Source: Stenotrophomonas raiganjensis (SeqCode) (GTDB taxonomy: Bacteria; Pseudomonadota; Gammaproteobacteria; Xanthomonadales; Xanthomonadaceae). Taken from it: 64,000 bases of DNA. Location of the stretch: contig NZ_JAUTXR010000163.1 in NCBI RefSeq assembly GCF_030658505.1, forward strand, positions 43,512 through 107,511, given 5' to 3'. Of the stretch, positions 41,125 through 49,856 are shown piece by piece. The notes under the pieces are model-generated. The model was not told where the DNA came from, made no database searches, and saw only the letters and a list, made by a program, of their open reading frames with translations. Position numbers and translations under genes: made by a program. Within the stretch, counting starts at the first letter, position 1; every line of letters starts with the position of its first letter.

Positions 41125-41334
41125 ATGGATGGATGCAACGCGCCGGAGGCGTTCGAGCGGAAGCTTCCCGCCAACACAGGCACCGACCACGCTGGCACCG
41201 GCGCTCCTGCGCTGGCTCTGCCATCCACGCGCGCCCAACCCGACCTCATCGATACAGAACTTGAAGCCTTGATGGAAGCGATCGATACGCTTGAAGGCGA
41301 CCTCGTTGATCGGCAGGAAGGGCTTGCATGCTGA
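41125..41334 (+). CDS. Small acidic protein of the peptide operon
   Basis: 69 residues. The ATG at 41125 has AGGAG eight bases upstream. The N-terminal half is Pro/Ala/Thr-rich and probably disordered (MDGCNAPEAFERKLPANTGT..). The C-terminal half is a single acidic helix (DLIDTELEALMEAIDTLEGD, then LVDRQEG), and the protein ends in Cys (LAC). Only Cys4 and Cys69 are present. It overlaps the next gene by seven bases. It could be a second precursor, a leader-binding helper or a partner of the acyltransferase. It is not an acyl carrier protein, as there is no DSL motif. Confidence 0.6.
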   Translation: MDGCNAPEAFERKLPANTGTDHAGTGAPALALPSTRAQPDLIDTELEALMEAIDTLEGDLVDRQEGLAC

Positions 41335-42341
41335 TTCCGCAACTATTGGCCCACCTTGCGCGTCCCTTGCGCCGCCTTGATCGGCGGATTGCCTGGATCG
41401 AGTCGATCATCAAGACCCCTCTGACCGACGACGACGAGTACTACCTGCGTGTCGCTTGTGCCGAATCGGGAAACACGAAATTTGGCGAGTACTACTACTG
41501 GTACCTGCAGAAGCTCGTCGTTGCCAATGTGCTGCGCCGCGGGAACCGGTCCGAGTTCCTGTCCCAGCTCAATCGCACCGACCAAACCGACTACAGCGCG
41601 TTCGATGAACTGGCACGCACGCCACGCGGGCTTCTGATCGCGGTACCGCACCATGCCCACTATATTCTCTCGATCATCATGCTGGCGGAGCGCTTGCGAC
41701 ACCAGCGGAAAACCTTCCTGTTCTATGGGAACCCGGAAACCCATCCAGGCAATGAGATCTTCGACAGGCTCAACGGCTGGTTCTGGAACGAAGACAACGG
41801 TGTTGGCTTCGTGCATGACACCCGCAAGGGCCTGGCCACAGCCATGCGTGAACTGAGAGCCGGCGCAGCGGTCTTCATCCTGCCGGACGTTTTCAAGGAC
41901 GAGAACGCCACGTACCCCATCAGCTTCTGCAAGCGCTCGATGAGCATCATGCTCGGCACCGCCGCATTGTCCCGCAGGACCGATGCGCTGATCGTCCCGA
42001 TGATCTCCACCCCCGTCACGTCAGGCCTGGGCTTCAGGAGCGTTTTCGCACCGCCGTGCGCTGAGCCGGCACCTACAGCACAGGGCCAGTCCGAACGCAG
42101 GCTGCTTGCAGACGATTACCGCGTCATGCGCGGGCTCTTCGCCTTCTATGAACACCACATGCAGCATCAGCTGATCTACTGGCAGAACGTACGGCAACAC
42201 ATCGCCCAGAACGGCCCTCACCTTGAGGTGCCGAGGTCCGATGTGGCGCGCGTGGCCGGGCTGCTGGCCCGCGACCCCGACATGCTCGCCCCTACCGCAG
42301 TAATTGACCTGAGAAGAGACGCAACGGCACCCACATGCTGA
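41328..42341 (+). CDS. Acyltransferase-fold (LPLAT/HtrB-like) protein of the peptide operon
   Basis: 337 residues. No cleaved signal is seen, but there are basic amphipathic N-terminal helices. The core resembles lipid A lauroyl/lysophospholipid acyltransferases: RGLLIAVPHHAHYILSIIML (~100-119) lines up with the catalytic strand, and AAVFILPDVFKD ... SMSIMLGTAALSRRTDALIVPM resembles the later substrate blocks. The usual HX4D/E dyad is not intact: neither His108 nor His109 has an acid five positions on. It may act on another acceptor, or may have lost canonical activity. It overlaps both neighbours by the same sequence, ATGCTGA. Acyl transfer to the peptide is speculation. Confidence 0.65.
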   Translation: MLIPQLLAHLARPLRRLDRRIAWIESIIKTPLTDDDEYYLRVACAESGNTKFGEYYYWYLQKLVVANVLRRGNRSEFLSQLNRTDQTDYSAFDELARTPRGLLIAVPHHAHYILSIIMLAERLRHQRKTFLFYGNPETHPGNEIFDRLNGWFWNEDNGVGFVHDTRKGLATAMRELRAGAAVFILPDVFKDENATYPISFCKRSMSIMLGTAALSRRTDALIVPMISTPVTSGLGFRSVFAPPCAEPAPTAQGQSERRLLADDYRVMRGLFAFYEHHMQHQLIYWQNVRQHIAQNGPHLEVPRSDVARVAGLLARDPDMLAPTAVIDLRRDATAPTC

Positions 42342-43348
42342 AACAGAAATCACGTCTTGTGCTCCTCATTGCATTGGCGCTTCCCGCGGCGGGCATCAAC
42401 TGTGCCGCCGCCGAGGTCACCGAGCCCCCAGTGCGCACTTTGGATACCGTCGTGGTGTCCGGTGTGGCACCAGGTCCTGGACTATGGAGAGTCTCTCGTG
42501 GCGAGCACACACTCTGGATCCTGGGCACGCTCAAGCCGGTGCCATCCTCGATCACATGGGATCCGGCAACGGTGCGGGAGGTGATTGCCGAGGCTCAGGC
42601 CGTGCTGTGGGAGCCATCCTTCACCCTGGATGTCGACACCGGCTGGCTCGGCAAGCTGTCGCTTGGCTACAGCTACATGAAGGCACAGAACAATCCTGGC
42701 AATGCGCAACTCAAAGACATCTTGGCACCGGATGTGTACGCGCGCTGGCAGATCCTGCGCGACAGGTACCTGCCTGGGCGCAGGAGCCTCGAAGGCAAGC
42801 GCCCGCTTGCCGCTGCGGACGAGCTGATGTCGGCGGCGATGGCCGAGCGAGGCTTGAGCAGCAAGGGAGTAGTCGCTCCCGTCATTGTCGCCGAAGTGAA
42901 GGCGCGCGGCATCGGACTGCACATCCCTCGATACACGCTCAAGCTCTCACGCCAGAACGCCGCACAGATGCTCAAGGCAGTCAGGTCAACGTCGATCGAC
43001 GACAGCGCCTGCCTGGTCGCAACCATGGATCTTGTGGAAACGGGCATGGATCGCCTGGTAACCAACGCAAATGCATGGTCCACGGGCGAGACCACCCGGA
43101 TCGATGTATCCCTGACTTCGAAACGGGATGAACTATGCACGGACTCGCTCAGCAACGCGCCCGCCGCCCGTGCCGTTGGCATGCCCGACATCCGCACGGT
43201 GGTAAGGGAGAAATGGCTTGCGGCCGCAGACAAGGCACTGCAGGCCAACACGACGACGCTCGCGGTGCTTCCCATCGCCGACCTGTCCGGCAACGACGGA
43301 TACATCGATGCGCTGCGCCAGCGCGGATACGAGGTCGAGTCTCCTTGA
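42335..43348 (+). CDS. TraB/GumN-like secreted protein with TonB-box-like segment
   Basis: 337 residues. Signal peptide MLKQKSRLVLLIALALPAAG... with cleavage near CAAA. Shortly after comes RTLDTVVVSG (~34-43), nearly the TonB-box/plug start seen in both TonB receptors in this window (LDTVIVTG). The TraB/GumN domain follows: LWRVSRGEHTLWILGTLKPV, IAEAQAVLWEPSFTL, and a C-terminal VLPIADLSGNDGYIDALRQR ending in which the last helix reads RGYEVESP. The conserved GTxH metal-type His is replaced by Lys (GTLK, 64-67), so a hydrolytic role is doubtful. It overlaps the acyltransferase gene by seven bases. Confidence 0.7.
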   Translation: MLKQKSRLVLLIALALPAAGINCAAAEVTEPPVRTLDTVVVSGVAPGPGLWRVSRGEHTLWILGTLKPVPSSITWDPATVREVIAEAQAVLWEPSFTLDVDTGWLGKLSLGYSYMKAQNNPGNAQLKDILAPDVYARWQILRDRYLPGRRSLEGKRPLAAADELMSAAMAERGLSSKGVVAPVIVAEVKARGIGLHIPRYTLKLSRQNAAQMLKAVRSTSIDDSACLVATMDLVETGMDRLVTNANAWSTGETTRIDVSLTSKRDELCTDSLSNAPAARAVGMPDIRTVVREKWLAAADKALQANTTTLAVLPIADLSGNDGYIDALRQRGYEVESP

Positions 43349-43372
43349 ACACGCTCCCGCAGTGACCGACCG

Positions 43373-43936
43373 ATGTCGCCTCGAATGGAACGACTATCGG
43401 CGCTTTTCCTGGCATCGGCAGCGCAACTCGCCTTGCTGATCCTGCTGTGCCAGGTCGCCGGCAGGTCACCTGTGAGCGTGGGGGATGATGAAACGAGGGT
43501 ATCGCTCGTGTTCATCGAGCGTTCCCCCGCGCGGGCGCCTGTTCCTGCGGCCATGCCCCGGGCGCCGGGAAAGCCTGGCAGGGCTGCTGGTCCGGCGCTG
43601 CCTGTTGCAACTGCGACGCCCCGCAGGCCCGCGCTGGGCGTGGTCGATGAAACACATGGAACTGTGATGGCTGCTGCTCCTGCACCGCTCGACCTTGCGC
43701 TTCGTCCAGATGAAATCTCGTTCCAGCGCGCCCCCCTGACACGATCGACCCAGGCCGCGTTCCCGGCGCGCGAGCCCACATTGCAAGTGAGCGTCGAGGA
43801 CAACTCGTGGATGGGAAGGTATGCACGCATGGGGCGGAGGATGGGGTGCGCTGAACTGCGGCAGGCACTTGCATCAAATCCCGGCAGTGCCGAGGCCATC
43901 ATCAGGACGATGGAGCAGCGCAAGTGCATGAACTAG
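43373..43936 (+). CDS. TonB-like bitopic membrane protein
   Basis: 187 residues. A single N-terminal membrane helix (LSALFLASAAQLALLILLCQVAG, ~8-30, listed in two parts: LSALFLASAAQLALL and ILLCQVAG) is followed by a Pro/Ala/Arg-rich periplasmic spacer (~45-95). The C-terminal segment has two Cys in GCAELRQALASNPG ... RTMEQRKC that may form a disulfide. The layout is that of TonB-type energy transducers, but the canonical TonB C-terminal domain is not recognisable. It starts 24 bases after the TraB-like gene. Partnership with the TonB-box-like segment of that neighbour is inference. Confidence 0.6.
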   Translation: MSPRMERLSALFLASAAQLALLILLCQVAGRSPVSVGDDETRVSLVFIERSPARAPVPAAMPRAPGKPGRAAGPALPVATATPRRPALGVVDETHGTVMAAAPAPLDLALRPDEISFQRAPLTRSTQAAFPAREPTLQVSVEDNSWMGRYARMGRRMGCAELRQALASNPGSAEAIIRTMEQRKCMN

Positions 43937-44121
43937 CCATCGTCATGGTGCTTCCAACTGACAGAAGCACCCGGTATGAGTAACGCCTTCAGGAAGGCCA
44001 TGCCGGTGGCTCCCTCGCCGTTCCCATCGCTGCACGGGGCAACCGTGGCCTGGATCTGAACAGCCTGGAGAAGATCGACAATATCTTCCTGACACTGGCC
44101 CTGATTTCAGTAGCGATTGGT

Positions 44122-45654
44122 GTGTCCACGGCAATGCGGGTCTACTTCATCAATCGCCTCGCGGACGAAGTAACCAATGACCTGCGGGGGCAGTTGTTCT
44201 CACGATTGCTCGTCCAGCCACTGGAGTTCCATCAGCAGCAACCCTCGACGGAACTGCTTTCACGATTGACCTCGGATATCGAGCACCTGCGGATCGCCAT
44301 CGGGGTCAGTTTCTCTGTGGCGGTACGCAGCGCAATCATGCTGGCCGGTGCAGTCACCATGTTGTTCGTGACCGACCCCGGACTGGCGCTGCTGACGATC
44401 GCGGCCATCCCGTTCGCATCGATTCCCATCGCCGTAGGCGCCAAGCATTTGCGGGCCAGCGCACGCGACTACAACGACCTGCTTGCGCAATCGCGTGTCG
44501 TTGCGGCCGAAGCGCTGGGCCATATCAGGGCGGTGAAGGATTTCGCCCGCGAATCCTTCGAGACGCAGCGCGATGCGGCGACGCTCGATGCCAGCGTCAG
44601 CGGAGCTCGTCGGCGCACGACCTGGCAGTCTGTACTGACGGCATTGTCATTGATCGTGATGCTGCTGGGCATCACCGCTGTGTTATGGACAGGCACCCAC
44701 AAGGTCATGGACCGGACGCTCTCGGCGGGCCAGCTGGGACAGTTCGCCATGTATGCCGTGATGTGCGGCATGGCCGCCGCCGCGCTTCTGGACACATGGG
44801 GCGCGCTGCAGCGCTCCGCCGGAGCGACTGATCGCATCACCGCATTTGGTGACCTGCCACACCATGAGGCGCAGGAAACCAGGCGGGTGCAGGCTCTGCA
44901 GGGATGCATCCGATTCGAGAATGTCGATTTCTGGTATGCCGCTGCGCCCGACAGGCCCGTCCTGCGACGCTTGAACCTGGACATTGCGAAGGGGGAAAAG
45001 GTCGCCATCGTGGGCGCTTCCGGCGCCGGCAAGAGTACGCTGCTGTCGCTCCTGCTGCGCCTGCACCCCGTGCGTGCGGGCGCCATCTTCATCGACGGCC
45101 ACGATATCTCCACGTTCCAGCCGGCAAGCATCCGCAACGCCATCGGCACGATCTCGCAGACGCCAGCGATTTTCGGCCGATCCGTGCTTGAGAACATCCG
45201 ATACGGCAAGCTCGACGCTACCGACGAGGAAATCAGGAACGCAGCAGTGTCTTCAGGCGCAGATGCCTTCATCAATGAATTGCCCGCTGGCTGCGATGAG
45301 CCCTTGGGCGAACGCGGGGCCCGATTGTCAGGCGGCCAGCAGCAGCGGGTAGCCATTGCACGCGCACTGTTGAAGCAGGCCGATATCCTGCTGCTCGACG
45401 AACCGACATCGGCCCTCGATTCGCACGCCGAACAAGCCGTACATGACCATGTTTTCGGCACGGGCACCGGACCGACCACCCTCATCGTCGCACACCGGTT
45501 GCAGACCATTCTTGCCACCGATCGAATCGTGCTCATCGATGAAGGTGCGGTCGCCGCCACCGGATCGCACGAAGAACTACTGATCCGCAGCGCCCGATAC
45601 CGCGATTTGATCAGGCCGCAGATGCAGACCACGTTCGAATGGCAACCACCCTAG
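44122..45654 (+). CDS. ABCB-type exporter, N-terminally truncated (possibly a pseudogene)
   Basis: 510 residues from GTG 44122. TMD with the coupling region LADEVTNDLRGQLFSRLLVQ ... SRLTSDIEHLRIAIG, then an NBD with Walker A GASGAGKS (~298-305), LSGGQQQR and ILLLDEPTSALDS. It resembles MsbA-related bacterial exporters. Coding similarity continues upstream in frame to 43984 (SLAVPIAARGNRGLDLNSLE, IDNIFLTLALISVAIG), but this part has no ATG/GTG/TTG and is closed by TAA at 43981. Only 45 bases separate it from the previous gene, so TM1 (~35-50 residues) has been lost. Translation from 44122 would also cut TM2. It is probably inactive unless an unusual start is used. Confidence 0.75.
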   Translation: MSTAMRVYFINRLADEVTNDLRGQLFSRLLVQPLEFHQQQPSTELLSRLTSDIEHLRIAIGVSFSVAVRSAIMLAGAVTMLFVTDPGLALLTIAAIPFASIPIAVGAKHLRASARDYNDLLAQSRVVAAEALGHIRAVKDFARESFETQRDAATLDASVSGARRRTTWQSVLTALSLIVMLLGITAVLWTGTHKVMDRTLSAGQLGQFAMYAVMCGMAAAALLDTWGALQRSAGATDRITAFGDLPHHEAQETRRVQALQGCIRFENVDFWYAAAPDRPVLRRLNLDIAKGEKVAIVGASGAGKSTLLSLLLRLHPVRAGAIFIDGHDISTFQPASIRNAIGTISQTPAIFGRSVLENIRYGKLDATDEEIRNAAVSSGADAFINELPAGCDEPLGERGARLSGGQQQRVAIARALLKQADILLLDEPTSALDSHAEQAVHDHVFGTGTGPTTLIVAHRLQTILATDRIVLIDEGAVAATGSHEELLIRSARYRDLIRPQMQTTFEWQPP

Positions 45655-45674
45655 TGCGCCACCCGCAGAACAGG

Positions 45675-45704
45675 AAAGGCCGCCCGGAGGCGGCCTTTCT
45701 GTTT
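45675..45704. terminator. Bidirectional terminator between the peptide operon and sucD
   Basis: A 10-bp stem AAAGGCCGCC / GGCGGCCTTT with loop CGGA (45675-45698) is followed by CTGTTT. It lies between convergent genes. Confidence 0.85.
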
Positions 45705-45759
45705 CAAGCAGCCGGCCAGCGCCCGGCTCTACAGCATCGTCTGCCGGAGGCAGGCGATC

Positions 45760-46635
45760 TTATTTCACCAGCTTGGCGATGGCAGCGCCCAGGTCGCCCG
45801 GCGAGCGGACGGTGACGACACCAGCGGCTTCCATTGCGGCGAACTTGCCTTCCGCAGTGCCCTTGCCGCCCGAGGCGATCGCACCCGCGTGGCCCATGCG
45901 CTTGCCGGCCGGAGCCGACGCACCGGCGATGAAACCGACAACCGGCTTCTTCACGTGGTTCTTGATGTACTCGGCGCCGGCTTCTTCGGCGTCACCGCCG
46001 ATTTCGCCAACCATGATGATGCCTTCGGTCTGCGGATCTTCGTTGAACAGCTTCAGGCAGTCGACGAAGTTCAGGCCGTTGATCGGGTCACCACCAATGC
46101 CGATGCAGGTGGACTGGCCCAGGCCGACTTCGGTGGTCTGCTTGACCGCTTCATAGGTCAGGGTGCCCGAACGCGACACGATGCCGATCTTGCCCGGCTG
46201 GTGGATGTGGCCCGGCATGATGCCGATCTTGCACTCACCCGGGGTGATGACGCCCGGGCAGTTCGGCCCGATCAGCACGGTGTCCGGATGCGAACGGGTC
46301 AGCACGTTCTTGACGCGCAGCATGTCCAGCACCGGGATGCCTTCGGTGATGCAGACGATGACCTTGATGCCGGCAGCAGCGGCTTCCAGGATCGCGTCGG
46401 CCGCATACGGCGGCGGCACGTAGATGACCGAAGCGTTGGCGCCGGTGCTCTGCACGGCGTCGGCAACGGTGTTGAAGACCGGCAGGTCGATATGGGTGGT
46501 GCCACCCTTGCCCGGGGTCACGCCGCCAACAACCTGGGTGCCGTACTCGATCATCTGAGTGGCGTGGAAGGTGCCCTGCTGGCCGGTGAAGCCCTGCACG
46601 ATCACCTTGGTGTTCTTGTTAATCAAAACAGACAT
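45760..46635 (-). CDS. sucD: Succinyl-CoA synthetase alpha subunit
   Basis: 291 residues, full length. CoA-binding Rossmann domain ([35 protein letters not shown]) and ligase domain with the phospho-histidine loop [10 protein letters not shown] near the C-terminus. With SucC it converts succinyl-CoA to succinate in the TCA cycle, making ATP or GTP. It lies 20 bases downstream of sucC in one operon. Confidence 0.97.
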   Translation of the reverse strand: MSVLINKNTKVIVQGFTGQQGTFHATQMIEYGTQVVGGVTPGKGGTTHIDLPVFNTVADAVQSTGANASVIYVPPPYAADAILEAAAAGIKVIVCITEGIPVLDMLRVKNVLTRSHPDTVLIGPNCPGVITPGECKIGIMPGHIHQPGKIGIVSRSGTLTYEAVKQTTEVGLGQSTCIGIGGDPINGLNFVDCLKLFNEDPQTEGIIMVGEIGGDAEEAGAEYIKNHVKKPVVGFIAGASAPAGKRMGHAGAIASGGKGTAEGKFAAMEAAGVVTVRSPGDLGAAIAKLVK

Positions 46636-46655
46636 GGGAATTCCTTGGTGTCGGA

Positions 46656-47825
46656 TCAGGCAGCGTTCTTGACAGCTTCAACGATCTTCTTGGCGCCATC
46701 GTTGATGTTGTCAGCCGGGATGATGGCCATGCCACTGTCGCGCAGCAGCTGCTTGCCTTCTTCCACGTTGGTGCCTTCCAGGCGCACCACGACCGGAACC
46801 TTGACGCCCACTTCCTTCACGGCGGCGATGATGCCTTCGGCAATCATGTCGCAGCGGACGATGCCGCCGAAGATGTTGACGAAGATGCCTTCAACCTTGT
46901 CCGAGGACAGGATCAGCTTGAACGCTTCGATGACGCGCTGCTTGTTGGCGCCGCCGCCCACGTCCAGGAAGTTCGCCGGCTCACCGCCGTTGAGCTTGAT
47001 GACGTCCATGGTGGCCATGGCCAGGCCGGCGCCGTTCACCATGCAGCCGATGTTGCCGTCCATGGTGACGTAGTTGATGTCCAGCTCCGAAGCGATCACT
47101 TCGGTCGGATCTTCCTGGGTCTTGTCGCGCATGGCGACCAGGGCCTTCTGGCGGAACGCGGCGTTGTCGTCGCTGTCGAACTTGCCGTCCAGCGCGTACA
47201 GGTTGCCGTCGTCCAGGATGGCCAGCGGGTTGATTTCAACCAGCGCCAGGTCCTTTTCGTTGAACAGGCGGTACAGGTTGACCATGATGCTGGCGAACTG
47301 GCCGGCCTGCTTGGCGGTCAGGCCCAGCTTGAAGCCGAAATCACGGCCGTGGTAACCCTGCACGCCTTCGACGAAGTCGACGTTCAGCGAGTGGATCAGC
47401 TCCGGGGTTTCAGCCGCGACCTGCTCGATCTCCACGCCGCCTTCCGAAGAAGCGATGTAGGTGATGGTCTTGGTGCCACGGTCGACCAGCACCGACAGGT
47501 ACAGTTCCTTGACGATCTCGCCAGCGGTGGTCACCAGCACCAGGTTGACCGGCAGTTCAACGCCAGCGGTCTGGTAGGTGGCCATCTTGGTGCCGAGCAT
47601 CTTGGCCGCAGCGGCCTTCACGTCGTCGGTGGTCTTGCAGAACTTGACGCCGCCAGCCTTGCCGCGGCCGCCAGCGTGGATCTGCGCCTTGACCATCCAG
47701 GGGCCCTGGCCCAGGGAGTTGGCAGCGGCAACAGCTTCGTCCGGGGTCGCAGCGACCTTGCCGGCCGGGACCGGGATGCCGTACTCGGCAAGCAGTTGTT
47801 TTGACTGGTATTCGTGGAAATTCAT
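46656..47825 (-). CDS. sucC: Succinyl-CoA synthetase beta subunit
   Basis: 389 residues. N-terminal ATP-grasp domain ([46 protein letters not shown]) and C-terminal flavodoxin-like domain ([38 protein letters not shown]). It is the first gene of the sucCD operon and divergent from pilS. The 357-base gap to pilS (47826-48182) contains no gene that I can support. Confidence 0.97.
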   Translation of the reverse strand: MNFHEYQSKQLLAEYGIPVPAGKVAATPDEAVAAANSLGQGPWMVKAQIHAGGRGKAGGVKFCKTTDDVKAAAAKMLGTKMATYQTAGVELPVNLVLVTTAGEIVKELYLSVLVDRGTKTITYIASSEGGVEIEQVAAETPELIHSLNVDFVEGVQGYHGRDFGFKLGLTAKQAGQFASIMVNLYRLFNEKDLALVEINPLAILDDGNLYALDGKFDSDDNAAFRQKALVAMRDKTQEDPTEVIASELDINYVTMDGNIGCMVNGAGLAMATMDVIKLNGGEPANFLDVGGGANKQRVIEAFKLILSSDKVEGIFVNIFGGIVRCDMIAEGIIAAVKEVGVKVPVVVRLEGTNVEEGKQLLRDSGMAIIPADNINDGAKKIVEAVKNAA

Positions 47826-48182
47826 GCGTCACCGTGGGAATAGGAACGACCGCACGCAATTCCTCAGGGCCCCGGCGGGGCGCCGGCATGGACCGCGGCG
47901 GGCCCACTATTGTGGCCGAGCCGGCGCCGGGGCGCAAAGAAGTCTGTACAAAACGCCAGACCCGGCCAGATTTCCACCGTCATTCAGGCAGTTGCGCCGG
48001 GGCCGCCGTTGCCCACCGGTGTCCACGGCGGGCCAAATGCGCGATCCGGGCGGCTCCGACGGCGCCCTGCCGGGGGCCCTATACTGCCCTTCGCCAACGC
48101 GACGTGCCGGCCCGGCTTCAGGGGACGCCAGGCAGGCCCGCCGCAGATTCCAGACCCAGGCAGCCAGAAGGGGAGTTCCGGC

Positions 48183-49796
48183 GTGTCACCCAGTGCTTCA
48201 TTGATCGACCGCATCGAATCGATCCCGCGGCGTGAGCTGTACTTCTTCGCGCTGTACCGGGTGCTGATCGCCTCGGTCATCGCCGCCCTGCTCTACAGCC
48301 CGTTGTCGGCCATGGTCGGCGAAGCCCACCACCCACGGCTGGCCGACGTGGTTGCGGTCATCTATCTGGCGTTGTCGCTGCTGGCCCTGGTGATCGGCCG
48401 CAACGAACGCTGGCTGCGCCCGATCGTGGTCACCGGGGTGATGGTGGACATCGTCGCCGCCACCCTGCTGTCGCACGCGCTGCCCGGTGCCAGTGCCGGC
48501 ATCTCGATGTCGCTGCTGTTCAACATCGCCGCCGCCGCCACCCTGCTGCCGCTCAGCCTGGGCCTGGGCCTGGCGTTGGCTGCCAGCCTCGCCACGGGGG
48601 TCGAGTACACCTGGAAACTGCTCGAAGGCGGCGACCCCACCCGTACCCTGGCCGAACTGGCCATGTTCGCCACCAGCTACCTGGCGCTGGCTTTCATCAG
48701 CTACCAGGTCGGCAGCCGCGCCCGCCGCAACCAGCAATTGGCCAACCAGCGCGGCGACGAAGTGGCCAACCTGTTCCAGATCAACGAACTGATCATCCGC
48801 CGCATGCGTACCGGCGTGCTGGTGGTGGACGCCGACAACCGCATCACCCTGGCCAACGAAGCCGCGTCGATGCTGCTCGGCGACAACGACGGCATCGGTG
48901 AGACGGGACGCCTGGACCTGGCCAGCGCCGCGCCGGAACTGGCGCGCCGCCTGCAGCGCTGGCGCAACGGCTGGGCCCAGGACGAACTGCCGCTGCAGCT
49001 CAACCCCGACCAACCGGAAGTGCAGCCGCGCTTCGCCCGCCTGCTGGCCGGCAGCGAGCTATCGCTGGTGTTCCTGGACGATTCCAGCGTGGTCTCACGC
49101 CGCGCCGAATCGCTCACCCTGTCGGCGATGGGCCGCTTCTCGGCCAGCCTCGCCCATGAGATCCGCAACCCGCTGGCGGCGATCAACTACGCCGTGCAGC
49201 TGCTCGAGGAAGGCACCGGCTTCAACGAGAGCGACCGCCGCCTGCTGCAGATCATCCGCCAGCAGTGCCAGCGCACCAACGGCATCGTCGAGAGCGTGCT
49301 GGGCCTGGCCCGCCGCGAGCGCGCCACGCCCGAAAACGTAGACCTGGCCGCGTTCGTGCGCCGCTTCGTGCTGGAGTACAAGCAGGGCCAGACGCTGGAG
49401 ACCGACAGCATCGAACCGATCATCAACGACAGCTCGGTGATGGCCCAGGTCGATGCGAAGCATCTCTACCAGGTGCTGACCGTGCTGGTGCACAACGCGC
49501 TGAAGTACGGCCGCATCGGCCAACAGCCGGCCCGCGTGCGCCTGCGCGTAGCGCAGCACGAGCGCAGCGCCGTGATCGACGTGATGGACCGCGGCCCCGG
49601 CATTCCCGAGACGGTGGCGGCGCAGTTGTTCCGTCCGTTCTTCACCACCTCGGAGCACGGCACCGGGCTGGGCCTGTACATCGCCCGCGAGCTGTGCCGG
49701 GCCAACCAGGCGCGGCTCGACTACATCCCGGTGCCCGCGGGCGGCTCCTGCTTCCGCCTGGTGCTGCCCGGCCCGCACACCCTGTTGCCCACCTGA
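48183..49796 (+). CDS. pilS: Pilin sensor histidine kinase PilS
   Basis: 537 residues. Six hydrophobic helices in the N-terminal ~190 residues (ELYFFALYRVLIASVIAALL ... YLALAFISYQVGS) are followed by a PAS domain (~210-310), the HisKA H-box SASLAHEIRNPLAAINYAVQ, and an ATPase domain with GPGIPETVAAQLFRPFFTTS and GTGLGLYIARELC. It senses pilin level in the membrane and phosphorylates PilR. The GTG start at 48183 (MSPSASLIDRIESI) has AGGGGAG seven bases upstream. Confidence 0.92.
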   Translation: MSPSASLIDRIESIPRRELYFFALYRVLIASVIAALLYSPLSAMVGEAHHPRLADVVAVIYLALSLLALVIGRNERWLRPIVVTGVMVDIVAATLLSHALPGASAGISMSLLFNIAAAATLLPLSLGLGLALAASLATGVEYTWKLLEGGDPTRTLAELAMFATSYLALAFISYQVGSRARRNQQLANQRGDEVANLFQINELIIRRMRTGVLVVDADNRITLANEAASMLLGDNDGIGETGRLDLASAAPELARRLQRWRNGWAQDELPLQLNPDQPEVQPRFARLLAGSELSLVFLDDSSVVSRRAESLTLSAMGRFSASLAHEIRNPLAAINYAVQLLEEGTGFNESDRRLLQIIRQQCQRTNGIVESVLGLARRERATPENVDLAAFVRRFVLEYKQGQTLETDSIEPIINDSSVMAQVDAKHLYQVLTVLVHNALKYGRIGQQPARVRLRVAQHERSAVIDVMDRGPGIPETVAAQLFRPFFTTSEHGTGLGLYIARELCRANQARLDYIPVPAGGSCFRLVLPGPHTLLPT

Positions 49797-49856
49797 TTCC
49801 CATTCTGTGCGTCAAACATTTGTCGCTTCCAGCCCCCTCGTTTATCTTTCACGCCC

